DNA of 64,000 bases, from assembly GCA_015501075.1 (NCBI GenBank), contig JADNYJ010000049.1, positions 1 to 64,000 of the forward strand. Direction: 5' to 3'. The DNA is from Gymnopilus junonius. Lineage: Eukaryota > Basidiomycota > Agaricomycetes > Agaricales > Galerinaceae. Both the position numbers and the translations under genes were made by a program. This document shows, one piece after another, positions 32,701 to 46,157 of the stretch (within the stretch, counting starts at the first letter, position 1; each line of letters starts with the position of its first letter). Under the pieces are notes generated by a model. The model was given only the letters and a program-made list of their open reading frames with translations. It was not told the DNA's origin and did no database searches.

Positions 32701-35434
32701 AAACGTGCGCAAGCAGGCCTGATAGTAAATCTGGTAGAACGAGTATCGCGGGAAGCAGTCACTTCACAAAGGAGTACGACCGGGAAGAGAAGCTGATTCT
32801 TTAAAATGGTCGTAGAATTGAATGGCTCCGTGTTCCCACCAACGATCCGGCGATTTTAGGAAGATGCTAGAGCTGGACATCTTCCATAAAGTCTTGAATC
32901 ATATTCAGACACAGTGACTGATATAGATGCCGCAAGGAAGGCACTGGACAGCGTGTGCCCTCCGAAGTAGGCTACTATCCGGGCAGACGTGGAGCCGCTA
33001 CCCGTCATCAGGTAAGAAGCGAGGCAAGAAGAGGTAACCAAACTTGGGCGCAAAGAAGGAAAACAAAAGCCTACGTGAATGAAATCAAGAACCCGAGTCA
33101 AATGCAGAAATTGCGGCCGTTCCACCAGCTCGAAGGTTCTCTGTCGCCTCCGACGACCGCGCCTGTGATTTTCAGGCTATCCTGTGCGCGTTTCGCGGTA
33201 AGAAATAAAGAAACCGTAGTCTCTTTGATGATTATCTATGTCGCGCGAACGGGTTTATTCTGGATTTGTGAAAGCAAGCGACACGGTTTTTGCGAATATC
33301 TTCCTAAATATACCGAGGGCGGACAAAAGTGCCCCACCCTGCGACCAATCTCATAACCAATTGGAGAGAATGGGGGGAAAGCCAAGATTGAACATGAAAT
33401 CGGTAGTGTGAAGGTGTAAGACGCAAATGCTTTAAAAAGCGCGGGTCGGCACTGAGTGTCAGAATGGTCCAGCTTCTCGGATGCGATTTTCCAGGCACGC
33501 GGAAGTAGTCCCTCAGCTGAGTCTGAGAACAGCGGGAGGGAGATATCTAAAGAGGGTGTCCTGAAGTGCGGGAATAAGCTCAGAGGCAATATGGATGAGT
33601 CAAATGTCGCGATTGTATGTAATTGACGACTTACAGCAACGGGGTAGAAGGTCCGCGACGTTACATGATGACACCATACCCAAAAATGACACAAAATGGA
33701 CATGATCTCCTCGAACTAAATTGAATGCCTGAGCCTCCAAATTTCCTTGGTGGTCAGAGGCTATTATTAAGGACCTTGCGGTCATAAGCCTCTTGTGAAG
33801 ATGTTGCCTTGACTGTCCCTGGCAATCCTGGCCTTGGCCCCCGGTATTCACTATGGTTTGGCAACAGCAAATGGCGGACAAGTTCGTGCTGACGTTCCCG
33901 GTGAGGCTGCTGCATGTGCAGGAAAGAAGTGGTGTGAGATGGGACCGTAGAAAGCGGGTGTGTCTGCAAGAAAATGTTCTCAGGTTTCTTTCTGACCAAC
34001 GGCGACAGAATTAGCTGAAGCCTTTTCCACTTATAGTCCTGTCCGAATTCCTCTAAAAGGGCGACTGAAACGCCGTTCTTCATTCGTCTGAGAGATATTC
34101 ACTAGAACAAGATTAAAAGACTCCGAGGTCGATGATCACTCAGGTTTCTTTAAATATGACGAGATGTCAATGTCCTGAATTCCAATGAGTAGTGTTGCGA
34201 ACGCCACATTACACGCACTTTCCAAGAATCCTTCACACCTTTTCTATGCATAAACTGTGACTGTTGTATAATATTCCAGCTTTTTCTTCCTATAGCAATG
34301 ATATATCTCAATCATTGTCGTCATAATAAAAAGGAACAAGCCAGAATGTCAGGTGTCAAGATAGTGCCATGCCGATTACTTAGCAGCGGTCGACCTGCTT
34401 CTAGAAGTGAAATCAATTCTGTCAAGCAGGCTGTATATTCAGAAGACTTAAAGACTGAAGAGCATAGATTCCACAGACTCAACGTTGTTGTTGGCCATCT
34501 TCGACATTCTGAACCTCTCGGCTTCCAGTCTTGATGCCGCGGCCAGCATCTGACTAAAAGATCGAGTAACGAAGCGTTCCTAAGCCTATGTTTGCAGTTC
34601 TTGGACTTCAATTGGCACGCAAGGATGCCGCCTTGGTCTGATTTACAACCATCTGGCTCCGAGTGATTAATACTGGCTATTATCATGCACCGCGAAGTCA
34701 GAGCATCTGGATCAGCTGTCCAATTGGATGCCAAAGGTCTGACTTGCATGTTCATGTTGCTCCGTCCGTCGAGGTCATACAGACTCCACTATCACCACGC
34801 GTTGGTGTTGACAGAGGTCGCCGTCGCCGCTGCTTGAAGATGATGATAATTGAGTGAAGCGTCGCATTAACGTCATGAGCCTCATCGATGTATTTTTGAG
34901 ACTATATCTAGTATAGGAAGCCAAGGCAGTGAGTACCTTGCTGCGTTTGACAGGCATGATTTGCGGAATGAACAGTTCTTGGCCATAGGATCTGAATGGC
35001 AGACAAAGGACTGTTCTGATGATGCTGCTGAACTCAGAGATTGACATGGATCTGACAAAAATAGGACCGACCCTGCCGACAGATGCGGCGATATGAGTTT
35101 GAGAAAAAATGCAAATGGATGTTCCCATCTGAGCGGTTCTGTCAAAGATCTGGTGGACTCGACGTCACGAATAAAGTTAACTGGATGAGAGCATAAGGGA
35201 AGGAGGGTAAAAATAGAAAGCGCTTAGGGTGGTTGCCAAGGACGTAACGGACCGGTAACAAGACGAACTGGGTCACCGATCGTGTTGGTTATGAGCCGGG
35301 TTCGATCTCTCTTTCGAATCTGAACCGCTTCCCGCTCTTCGACGATCGGCTTCTTCAACACTCTCTTCTCCGCGAGAGACTGGGGCCTATATAACTGCGC
35401 CCATAATCTATATTGAAAATACTTGCCCTCCCCC
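29775..35434. other. 5.6-kb gap with no supported gene
   Basis: Several frames of 80-155 codons occur on both strands (for example 30659-31108 plus, 33236-33703 minus), but none shows family resemblance, plausible splice partners or conserved motifs, and opposite-strand frames overlap them. The part next to 29775 may hold the MPP6 promoter. I see no repeats or RNA genes. It may be old, decayed mobile DNA. Confidence 0.4.
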
Positions 35435-36317
35435 ATGTCTGCTGCTTACCATCTACGTCCCGTCTCCAACAATTCACCTTCCCCGTCCCGACAGCCTCCA
35501 CCATCTCCCCTGGTGACCACAGTCCTCAATACAAGATCCCTATGGGCCATTCCCCACCTCCATCATCTTCTGCATCAGCGAATGGGTCTCGTTTACGTCG
35601 TCCATTATCACCGAGTTCTCTTCGAGGTAGGCCATTTCGAATATTTTTCCTTTCAATTTTCTTACCTAGGAAATAGATGTCGATCTTAGCCAAGCCCCTG
35701 ACATGACACATCGAAAATATCCTACGCCGCCCACAGGACATGATCTGATGGCCATGTTCCCTCCTGCGCCGCCGGATAATTTTCCCGAAATGCGTCCTGG
35801 GCCCACGAGTGGTTTCTTCCAGCGTCAGGAACGCGCTTTCTTTGCCCAAGCTGGAAAGGAGATTGTCCGCGTACGAGTCGAGGTTGATTTCCCCCATGGC
35901 CAAGAGCCAGAGCAAGCCAAACCTAGGCCTATTAGTACGAGTCGGCCTTGGATTAATGGCCCACCATCTGCATCTTCTAGTGCGCCACATCATTCTCCAG
36001 TCCAGTCCTCATCGGGTCCCACTTTATATCCTCACCCCGCGTCTCGACCCACACCAAGAAACACGATCTCCGTAACACCTGCTCCACTTTTCCCTCCCAA
36101 TGCTGCTCACGCATCACCGACTCAACCTCACAATCTTCACCCACCCCATCAGACAGGTTCTGGCTTGAGAACACCACCTCAGGATTCTATTCTTCCGAGT
36201 TCTAAAGCGGAATATGCCCAGGAGGATTTTGATGACGAGGCTTGGAGAAGACCAATGCCTCACGGAGAACGCAGGAGAGCAGGAAAACATACAAGACGTG
36301 TTATTGTTAGAACGTGA
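35435..36317 (+). CDS. Conserved Pro/Ser-rich protein of unknown function
   Basis: Exons 35435-35626 and 35670-36317 with a 43-nt GT-AG intron give an exact 279-residue frame. The second exon holds the best-conserved-looking part: PTPPTGHDLMAMFPPAPPDNF, GPTSGFFQRQERAFFAQAGKEIVRVRVEV, then a Pro/Ser/His-rich low-complexity middle, and a basic end RRRAGKHTRRVIVRT. The pattern is that of a fungal orphan family with disordered regions; no enzyme motif is visible. Exon 1 is ambiguous: an alternative frame encodes an SPPPSSSASANGSRLRRPLS-like stretch that looks equally natural, so a small intron or frameshift inside exon 1 is possible. Confidence 0.6.
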
Positions 36318-39300
36318 ACCATTCACTTCATTCAATCTTTCCTCCTCGATGATGATCCATCAGTCATACCAAAATGTAGACCGCGGAACGCCACCCATGA
36401 TTTTACGCCATTGCAGCATTTCCTACGAGATACCCGGTCTCTCCGACCATTACTTTTTGTGAATTACCTATGCGACGTTCTTGTGCTTTTGGTATTTTTT
36501 GTCCACTCCGGTCTCCTGCTGTGTCGATAAGCATCTTGTAAAACCTCATTTGCTGTTGCAACTCGTTTTAGCGTAAATGTCGTATATTGTTCCCTGATTT
36601 TTACTGCGCATTGTATTCGTTCATCATTCTCCATTGACGTCCTACATATGTACATTCGTTCCATTTCATCTCGAGTTAAAACGTGCACGTACCTCAGCAA
36701 GTCCGTGTATCAGATATCTAATCTACAAACCAAAAAAAAAAGCTATACTAGAAAGGGCGAACAACTCGCCGTCAGAAGGCTTCCACCAGAAGCGCGATCG
36801 TAGTCAGGAGACCTCTGTGCCCCGCATAAAAGGCCACACGACACTAGTGACAAAACAAGATGCTTTTATAGGCGCCTTTAGAATGCCTATGACTCATCAT
36901 ACTTTACGCCTTACCCTTGTTATTACTCCGGGCAAAGCACTCCCGTCGGCGTCAATATTTATCTGCCACGCGCCCGATCTCGCGAATCAGGTGATCATGA
37001 TCATGATCGATTTGTCTGTTTTTAGTATTTGCCATGAGGGATTATGTACAGTTATTGACAAAGTACCTTATTTTGGACGGTACCCATTACGATGCCGGAT
37101 TGCCGAAACGGAATGCTTTATTAGTCTTCGGGCTAAAAAAAAATTGTCGGTGCCTGAAATTTCCTAAAATCCATCACTCACCAGGCTATTGTCCGTCTCC
37201 AGTCCAGGACTCCCGGATTGTAAGTAAGCGCTTAATATCGCTCGTAAACCGGCTTGTAAAGGAGTCTACTTCTATGACGCCATTTCCACTATGGGCTGCG
37301 CCGGACCTGTGGATTAGGCAACGTATGCCGTATAGTGATCAAGGTCGCAGCCCAACGTAATCCAAGGCCAATTCCCTCGCCATTCAATGGTCGTGGCCCT
37401 GTCCGATTTTAAACATTCGGGTTGAAAGGACTGTCAAACTGAGCGGGGTCTATTTTTTTGAAGGGTCCTGTCATTTCTTTTTTGCTAAACTGACATAAAC
37501 TCAAGTAGTGTTCGGCTTGTCTTGACTCGTTCCGCATGGAGTATTTATCAAGTACATGGAATAATTTGTCTAAAACCAGAACCCCGGCTTGGCTCAGGCC
37601 TCGAGGGATCAAATTGACAAACGGAGCGACGCATCCCTGACGAATGAGCACACTAATTTACGAGCCTAAAATTGCTATTCGCCTTGTTTATTCAGCTTCA
37701 TTGAGGCTAACATCAAGGCCTGGAACCCTTAGGCAGCCCCGCGGGCTTCGCAGGATGCTCACCCGTCGAAGTCGAAGTCAACGGAGAAAAGAAGGTAACT
37801 TGATCTTGGTCATGACGGCTACTTATACACCCTCAGATCGCGGCCAGTTGTAACAGACTTATTGCTTGATCCGAGCCTTGTTGCCTTTATCAACCTAAAA
37901 AGGTGAGCTTGTTCGCCCACTCACCACGTAAAGCCGCCCTTCTGGTCAAGTCGAATGTCAGGATTTATTTTTTTTGCGAAATCACGAGTGAACATGGATG
38001 CTCATACAATGTGATGGGGACGGCTGCAAAATCTCTCCGGTCTTTGGATTCATATTCAACTGCGATCAGGACTTTGGACCCGGATTTTATATTACTTGGC
38101 GGCTACTGCATATTTAATATTTAATTAACGGGTGAACCAGCGCAAATGAGGTTCCAGGATCGTCTGCATTCGCGATGGTTTCTTCGTTTCTTCATTGAAC
38201 CTACTGAAACTGGAAGGTACTTGCCTGCTTTGAAGTTGGAGGAGCTGGATGGGGATGAGACATAAGAGACGGGAATTGTCCTTATTGGCGGGGAACATCA
38301 ATTAACTTGCTGATACATGAGGGGAAAAAAACTTATACATAATCACATGTGGTATTTTGGACTATGATCATGGAGAGAAATATCCCTTTGGGGATGTGAG
38401 AGAACGACGATTTCACGATAAGATCGATGCTTAACATTGGTGGATTGGATTCCAACCGTGACGATGGAAGCTTGAGTGGAGACGAAAGAAATCTTGACAT
38501 TGTCTTGACCCACTTCAGACATTCTGATTTGCCGCGGATGGAAGCAAATCGTGAGCGTGTGCTACGCATAAATTTGACCACCTTTTATTGATGGTAGTAA
38601 AGGCAAGAAATATCTAGGCTGTTATTCGAGGGAGTTTGTACGAAATAGGAAACATCCTTGAAGAGGATAACTCACTCAATGAACTTGATCTCGGTAACCA
38701 TTAATAACGCTACGGCGAAAGAAGAAGGGTATGCAATGCCTTACGGTTTTCTAATCCACTTGGCATAGACATTAAGTCACATCTCACGGACGTCCATGCA
38801 TTTGATTTTACCAGAGCTCGGCGGCGCCAGTTATTTCCGGCATGAGTCGGGAGAATGAGTGGCTGACTGACTGACAGGATTTGAGAGAATGATGAAAACT
38901 GGGGAAAAGGAAGGTTCGGGCGCTGTTGCCTCCAGAATTCTATAGACTCCGGGCAATGAGTTCTGTCCGCCTCTGACATCAAGAATGACATGACATGTCA
39001 GAGTGAGAGAAGATTGGAGATCCCATTGGGAAATAAATATAGGACCGGGGAAAGGACGTACAGCACGATGCGCACAGCGGCAGGTTCGTTTCGCCTAGAC
39101 CAAAGATGGGTATTATTTAGATGGAAATGTATAGATGTATTGAAAACATGATCTGTCAGTCATGGCCCTTTGCAGAGATATGACGTCGGAAAGCATTCAA
39201 GGTCCAAGCGACCAAGGTTCAACGGTCCGAAGTCCCTAGTCCCTAGGATTAACGAAAACTGGAAGACACAGGAGGATACCGATGCCAAGTCGGAGGTCAT

Positions 39301-39774
39301 TGCAAACCATGAATGAAGTCAAGTTGACTATCCACTGGTCAAAACTAAAGCCAAGTATTTCCCACATTGATGCAGATGGGACTCACAAAACTGAGAAACC
39401 ACGCGAGAAGATCTCTAGTACGTAGTGGAACATGAAAGAGAGGTTGAAGAGGCATTGGCTGAGATTGACCTAATTCAGATGCCGATCGGCATCTCGGCAT
39501 TTAAATTGAACACAATTTAGTTATCGCCACTCTACTGCGAGCGAAATTTTATGGAACTTAAATCTAGACTTTGAAGGAGAAGAAATATATTTGTACCATT
39601 ATTCTCAGTCTTTAGCCTGGATGAATCCCCTCCAGAGTCCAACTTTCGCGATTTGTAAATGCGATTACGAATATAATGATCGGCTGCACGTGAACTAATC
39701 TATCGACCGCGATGGAATCCGGCGTTGTTCAGTTCTGCTCGAACAACTCTAGATAGACTTTGGACTTCGCCAAG
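36318..39774. other. 3.5-kb gap with no supported gene
   Basis: The longest frame (36634-37167 plus) lacks recognisable domains and has unnatural composition. The last few hundred bases should contain the DCN1 promoter. No repeats or RNA genes were recognised. Confidence 0.4.
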
Positions 39775-40977
39775 ATGCCTGACAAGAAACTAGACAACGA
39801 CATTGCACAATTCTGCACAGTGACTGGTGCATCGTACGTCTCCCCGAGGGCAGTTTACTCTACGATCTGTAGCTGATCCTACTGTTTGATCAGCGCAAGG
39901 GATGCTAAGAAGTTTCTCGAGGTGCATAAGCGGTTGGACATCGCGATTGATGCGTACTACACGAATCCGAATGCCTTCTCCAACTCAGGACGCCGGAAAG
40001 GAGACTCTTCCGCGCCATCTACAAGCAAGTTGAACCAACTATTCGACCAATATAAAGGTCAGAACTTTGGAGTGTGCTGTCCTGGACAAACTTGACGGAT
40101 ATCTTGATCAAAGACCCCGACGGAGAAGAAATTACTGTCAACGGAACAATAAAGCTCTGTGAAGACCTAGGAGTTGATCCAGAAGACGTTGTACTTTTGG
40201 CCGTGGCGTACGAGCTTAAATCTCCTCATATGGGAGAATGGACAAGGCAAGGATGGATAGACGGGTGGAAGTCCATTGGGTTTGTGATCGCTTTGATCTC
40301 CGTCTCATCGTTAATTGTCTCAACTTTCAATTCTTCTGTGCAGGACCGACTCTCTCCAGGGCATGAAAAGTGCACTGGAAAGACTGCGAAATCAGCTTGC
40401 GTCGGATCCAAGCTATTTCCCGAAGGTTTATAATCATACGTTTGATTTCGCTCGGACAGAGGGCCAAAGGAGTCTTGGTAAGTGTTGTCAAAGTCGTCGC
40501 TTCCCATAGTTTGGCCTTATAAACTCTACAGGACTGGAGTATGCACAGGGTTTCTGGAGTCTTCTTCTGCCTCTCGCGTTAAAGGGCGGGGCTTTGGCTC
40601 TCGCTCCTTCTCGTGATGGTGACGATGATGTCGCGATGGACGATGAGGAGGGTTGGAAAGAAGAGTATACCCAATGGTGGTTCGACTTTCTTAATCAGAA
40701 GGGGCTTAAAGGCATTAGTAAAGATACTTGGACCATGGTAGGTTCAAACAGTCATTATTCCAGCATTGCAGAATTGACAATTTTCATTTGGCAGTTCCTT
40801 GATTTCATCCGATCAACCAACTCCAGTTTCTCAAACTATGACATGGAAGGTATGAACTTCTCACTATCAACTAAGGTCATTCTCTGATGAACTTTGTCGA
40901 TTTAATTAGCTGCTTGGCCATCAACTATAGACGATTTTGTAGAATTCGCAAAGGCTCGGCTGGCTCCCGGAGCCTAA
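39775..40977 (+). CDS. DCN1: DCN1-like cullin neddylation factor
   Basis: Seven exons (39775-39833, 39894-40057, 40114-40279, 40344-40477, 40532-40737, 40795-40849, 40910-40977) sum to 852 nt and encode 283 residues. The N-terminus (FCTVTGASARDAKKFLEVH) is a UBA-like domain; residues from about 75 form the potentiating neddylation domain, with DPDGEEITVNG, GEWTRQGWIDGWKSIG, FPKVYNHTFDFARTEGQRSL, GFWSLLLPLAL, KEEYTQWWFDFL and the closing WPSTIDDFVEFAK. Such proteins bind cullins and the Nedd8 E2 Ubc12 and speed Nedd8 transfer, activating SCF-type ubiquitin ligases. Length and domain order match the yeast protein closely. A loop before the EEYTQWW block is acidic (DGDDDVAMDDEEG). All introns are short GT-AG. 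Confidence 0.95.
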
Positions 40978-43900
40978 GTCTCACATGAGGCCCACGCTCC
41001 TTCCCAGGCCTATCATCTTGCATTCGCTTCTTGAAGTATATTGCTATCTCTGATACAGTTTGTACCCCTCGCCTCCATTCTCCATAGTATTAGTAATTTC
41101 ATGAGTACGTTAAAACCTCGACTTGTCCAGCCGCAAACTCCAAGCTTTGCATCTATTCGGGTAGCGTTGGTGTACGGGCCTATATCACCGCATCGAGTGT
41201 AATTTCATTTGTAGATGTCATCCATCGGGCCTTCAAGTTAAGGACCAAAGATAGAGTGAAACCAGGTAATCGGGAACCCGCGAAGCCTCGAAGGCAATGA
41301 TAGATGCATAAATGATTAAGCAGCAGCGCGTTTTGATGACGAACGGCTTCGAAAGCTGAAAGTGCCCGTTCGGAATGAGCACTATAATTTCCCATTGCTG
41401 CGTAACGCCCACACCTACACCACAATTATTAGCCGATAGGCCCTTCTGATACTTCTGATAACTCTGTCTAACGTTATCTGAACTGGAAATATAACATACA
41501 GAAAATGTATACGGCAGATTCGACGCGAAGTATCAAAGACGTTAGTATTGTTAGTAATGGCACTTCCAAACGGCGCCGTTCGGCGTTCGCCAATGTATGT
41601 TGAGAAGGAGGGCTAGAGTACGTACATGGCTGTCGGATCATCCAGAATTCCAGGCAGCCGCTGAGCATCGTCATACTGAGGTACATAGGGCAGTTAGAAA
41701 GAAAAGCGGGACCGCTTTTCACCGATGTTATAATAAACGAAGCGAGTGGAGGCCTGTGGAGGTCGCGCGTGCGTGTACTTAGTGATGTCGTGACTCGTGA
41801 AATACGACACAGCCCATCGCTGAACTTTGTAATAAAACATTCTGCATGAGGCAACGAACACTGCGGCGTTGTCGTAAAGGTTCACTCTATGCGGCGGATA
41901 TCAAAAAAATAAAGCCAACCTTGCCGCACAGGAGACGACTTAAGCAAGAAGTTTGATATGCACTTGAATCGACTCGCGCTGTCGCCGAACCAGAGCGTTT
42001 TATTTTCGTTGAGCCAGGTCCCTCATCTAGAATAGAACAGATATGCAAGGTTATGACAAGACGTCTGCTTCGCCATTTGCGTAGATAGATTAGAAGTATC
42101 GTTCACCTTGGACAAGACCGCCGTTCCAACTGCCGTTCAAGGACCCAAGTATTTCCGCGACATACCTGTCACCCGTCTGACGCCGTTCTAAAGGTAGCAA
42201 GAAAGTATACTCGGGCTTTCATAGAAAGATCTGCGCTTGTATTGAAGGATCGTTAGAATTGTGGGGCTCCTTGATTCACCCACTTTAAAGACGAGCTAGG
42301 CCCCTGAATATGGCGAATTCAGTGTTGCCAAGTGAGAGCAGGAGCCCGAGATACGATGCTGAAGACATGCCATAGGAAATAATGTGGGACGTCCTTATAA
42401 ACTGGCTTCTTATAGTGCACAGACGACCAAATCCGTTTAGACTTATCGAGAGAGAGAAAGTGGTCGACATACTGAATAGGAATAGGAGGCGATAAGAAGT
42501 CTTTATGCCTGCCAAAACATTGACCTTGTGAGCAAAGATAGAAAATTCCGGAACGCAAATGCCCTGGTGGAAATTGTTGGGGTGCTAAATGAAAATAGGA
42601 TTGTCAGACCGTGTCCTTGGAGGCTTTGAGAGTTGTGTTCCTTGACTTGATTCAGATGGGAGATACACACGATTATTCCTAAAGAGCCGTGTACTTGGAT
42701 TGGTCGGTTAATACTTGATGCAAGAGAATAGAGACCGCGTCCAGGATAGTTCCGAAGCTTGCCATTCAGATATGTTTCCTAAGGTTTGGCGGGAATCGTA
42801 GTCTGCTGAAGATGGGCAGCCAGCTGAATGTTGATGAAGTGGCTGATTTGCTCGGGGTACTGGATTACGATCAAGACAGATTCCGCCTCGGCTTCTGGGG
42901 TAATTAAGGCGTTCTAGGCCGAGACTTTGAGGTAGGAACTTGTAGGAACGAATGGATCGAGATACAGGAGCTAGTTCTGCAGACTTGTCTACAGACACAC
43001 GAGACCAAATGGGATTATTTCATCTGTCAATCGAGCAGAGAATAATGGACAATGATTTCAAGCAGGTGATTCTCGATCGAAGTAAAGAAATGTCATGCGG
43101 CCAGCAAACCCCAAAAGTCAAAGAGGCATTCCAAGCCGTGGCGACATTATGTATTGATTTGAGCAGAATGTTAGTTAGATCGCCGATAGCTGAACAAAAC
43201 ATAGTTCAGAAAGTTGCGGAAAGCTGCCATTCTGAAGAAACTGCCCACAGAGAGGGATGGATTTCTAAATGAAACATCGCTTCAAAGATGAGGAAACCTC
43301 GGTGGGATTTGTTTCCTATCTTCCGACGCCATCTTCCGTGTATCATCCGGATACTTCCAAAAACCTGATTCGGCACCGCCTAATATCGTTAATGGGCACG
43401 TACCCATATAAATGACTATTGACAGATCCTGGGCCTCTCGAAGCACTAATGGCTCCGGTTTCCGATTTTCGTGGAACGAAGCCTTCAGGCCGCAGGGATG
43501 TGGACAAGATGACTTCGGCTCATCCTGGCGGTCTATTTTCAGGGGAGGTTCCCTTGAAAAAAAGGGTGCCAAAAGAAAGAAATAGCCTTATTATTCGCAA
43601 TGTGAATTGGCTCTCGAATAAATCATCTTATTCAGTCTGTAAAAAGGTTAACGTATGACTGTGAAAACAAGTCAATCATATACATACTATAACGAATGAG
43701 AAGAATGAGAAGCACCAAGGTGCGAGCAGACTCCACTCCTGGCACTCCACCCTGTGCGAGGATGGGGAGGCTTAGAACCCAGATTAGGAGCGGTGGCGTC
43801 AACTGTTACCGCACCCAACAGCTGGAGAAGTATCGGCAAGGCCGAGACAGGTTTGCTCCATGCGTTCTCGAACTCGTCGATCCGCCCTACGATTAACCCT

Positions 43901-44487
43901 GTTGTTGAACGTTCCCATAACGTTGTTGAAAGGTTTTAAATCAAACAGTCTCGAAAAGAGAGTGCAATTGCAACTTTATTAATCTGACAAACGGGAGGAT
44001 CAGTGTCAATTCCATGGTCTTACAGCAGTTTCAGAGCAGTATAATTATCACCTATACGCGGTAGGATAACTCACCATCTGAGTCTGACGACTCAGGATTT
44101 TAACAGGGAAGCTCTTTGGAAGCGTTCAAGAGTGAAGCACAAGCAAGAATACTATTTAAGACCTTGGTGTTGAGTTTGCCAGTCTTAAGTCATTAAAATG
44201 TATTTTGCCAGGGCTAATTGAGCTGCTTTTAGAAAATTCCCACGGCGCCGTTTCCCCGTTCAACAAGTGCCACTCCGACTCTTACATCCATTGCCAAGCC
44301 AAGTCCTATCCAACTTGAGATACTTGCTGATCATTTAGAAGTCAAAAGGCCAACACCTTCATTCCTGGTGCTAATCAGGTGCGTCCTTGTCCACAACGTC
44401 AACATCTCGTCTCGATTGCTAACAAGTCTGAATTTAAATCCACTTCCCTCCAGGATACATACCCTAATAATTTCTAATTTGCGAGCT
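40978..44487. other. 3.5-kb gap with no supported gene
   Basis: Short frames on both strands (41180-41425 minus, 42952-43272 plus, 43419-43658 plus) have no recognisable motifs. The segment just before 44488 should hold the promoter, and perhaps a leader exon, of the surface protein gene. Confidence 0.4.
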
Positions 44488-45826
44488 ATGGATTTATCCG
44501 CAGTGAATTGGAACGTCACCATTGATGACTTCGACAGTCTCCTTACATATACTGACCAATCTGCCTGGAATACGCCAGACCCATCAATAATAGGATTTAA
44601 TGCAACCAGCTCGCCATGGCTCAGAGGAACATTTCACAATACTACAACTAAGGGCGCATCCGTCTGTCTAAATATCACAGGTGAGCCCATTGAGTCGATA
44701 TCAATGTTCGAAAGCTCTCCGTTTAATCACAGTATCATAATATCTGCTACGACAAATGGTGTTTAGGCCCCTCAGTTTACGTCTATGGCAACACAGGACC
44801 TTCTTACGGATCTTATGAAGTCAACATTGACACATTCACTATGCAGTACAGTGCCTTTCGGGAGTCGGCAACTGACAAGTCTACCCTTCTGTTCGCTGCT
44901 TCTAATCTTACCTACGCGAACCATGTCATCATTGTACGCAACCTCGGGGCCTTACCAGGAGCAGGAGACAAAGGAGGAGATGCGTTCTTGTTGGATTACA
45001 TAGACACGACCATTCAACTTGCACCAGCTGGGTGAGTCTTGATTTTTTTTTTTCGGAGATTCGTGATAATCATAAGTCCATTGTACCTTATTCAGTGCAA
45101 CGGTGCAAAATGCCACGCACGAGGAGCACGATCCTGCAATTACTTTCACGGGAATTTGGGGAAATAATTCTAGCCCTAATTTCAGTGGCGGCACAAGCAC
45201 GTTCACAAACCAGGATAATGCGTCTTTTTCCTTCTCTTTTCACGGTAGGGATTGATGTTTGAATTAACCAGAACAATTCTGATTCCTAGGTATAGGATCG
45301 GCAATCTATGTATTTGGTGACAAAAAGAATGACCATCGCTTCTATAGTGTCACTCTAGATAGTTCTCCGCCTATAACGCTCAATGGGATATCAGGGTGCG
45401 GAGGAGCCTTTGGAATGACCTGCGAGCAGCAGGCTCCATCCATCAAATATCTTGCCTCTAATCTAGATGATTCTCTCCACCAGATCACACTCGTCAATCA
45501 CGCAAATGTTAACTCCTCTTTTTTTGGTGAGTCTACCTATTTCAGGTTCACTTACAGGAACCGAAACTGTTCTCTAAGATCTGGACAGTATTGTTGTAAC
45601 CGTTCCTTCTCAATATGGTCCTCGCCAGCTGTCAACGAGTTCTTCCCCGTTTGCCTCTTCGGTCGCCACCACACCAAGCAGTATATCACCGGGCTCTGCT
45701 ACAAGTATCGCGAAGTCGAGTGCAAGTGCAACTCATTCGTTTGCCTTGAACGCGATCCATCCCCTGCTATTTTTGACGACCCTCATGTTCTATCTCCTGC
45801 GACCTACCTTCGGACGCCCTTGCTGA
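44488..45826 (+). CDS. Mushroom-type membrane-anchored surface protein
   Basis: Five exons (44488-44680, 44767-45031, 45096-45244, 45290-45526, 45579-45826) give 1092 nt, 363 residues. Two tandem beta-rich modules are visible. The first has WNVTIDDFDSLLTY, GPSVYVYGNTGPSYGSYEV, LLFAASNLTYANHVIIVRN and FLLDYID; the second has AITFTGIW, GIGSAIYVFGD, FYSVTLD and DDSLHQITLVN, ending in LDSIVVTVP. A Ser/Thr-rich linker follows, then a C-terminal hydrophobic helix (LLFLTTLMFYLL), fitting a GPI- or membrane-anchored wall protein; N-glycosylation sequons are plentiful. Many Agaricomycetes have expanded this family, function unknown. From the chosen ATG there is no signal peptide; the frame is open upstream to 44368 with a weakly hydrophobic leader, so the true start may be farther 5'. 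Confidence 0.8.
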
Positions 45827-46157
45827 AGATGATCAGCTGCCAGCTTGTATCTCAGATGTTACCCGCTTGGGACTTCCCATTGACAACCGCCGAAATAAGG
45901 CGACCAAGTGTAAGTAACGAATAAAGATAATACCCTAGCTTATCTAAAGGACCAGTAATATCTAATATGTCTTGAGATTGATTTGAATGCCAGTGGCCGG
46001 GTAGTGTAGAAAAATCGGCGAGAAAATGAGACGGAATTTAATGAAAAGTAAATCTACATCATAGCTACAAAACGCTGGTCAATGAGTACAGATACATAGT
46101 GAGCAAAGATCCTACACATCCATAATCAAATGTTGTTTTTATTGATCCGGTAAGGAC
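45827..46157. other. Short convergent intergenic spacer
   Basis: About 330 bp between the 3' ends of the plus-strand surface protein gene and the minus-strand GH71 gene. It is AT-rich and should contain both polyadenylation regions. No other feature is seen. Confidence 0.6.

Noticed and set aside
33236..33703. 155-codon minus-strand open frame
   Set aside because: Hydrophobic and Pro/Ser-rich without family resemblance; overlapping plus-strand frame 32955-33356 is equally poor. Both look like chance.
36634..37167. 177-codon plus-strand open frame
   Set aside because: No domain and no codon-quality cues; lies in a gene-poor stretch.
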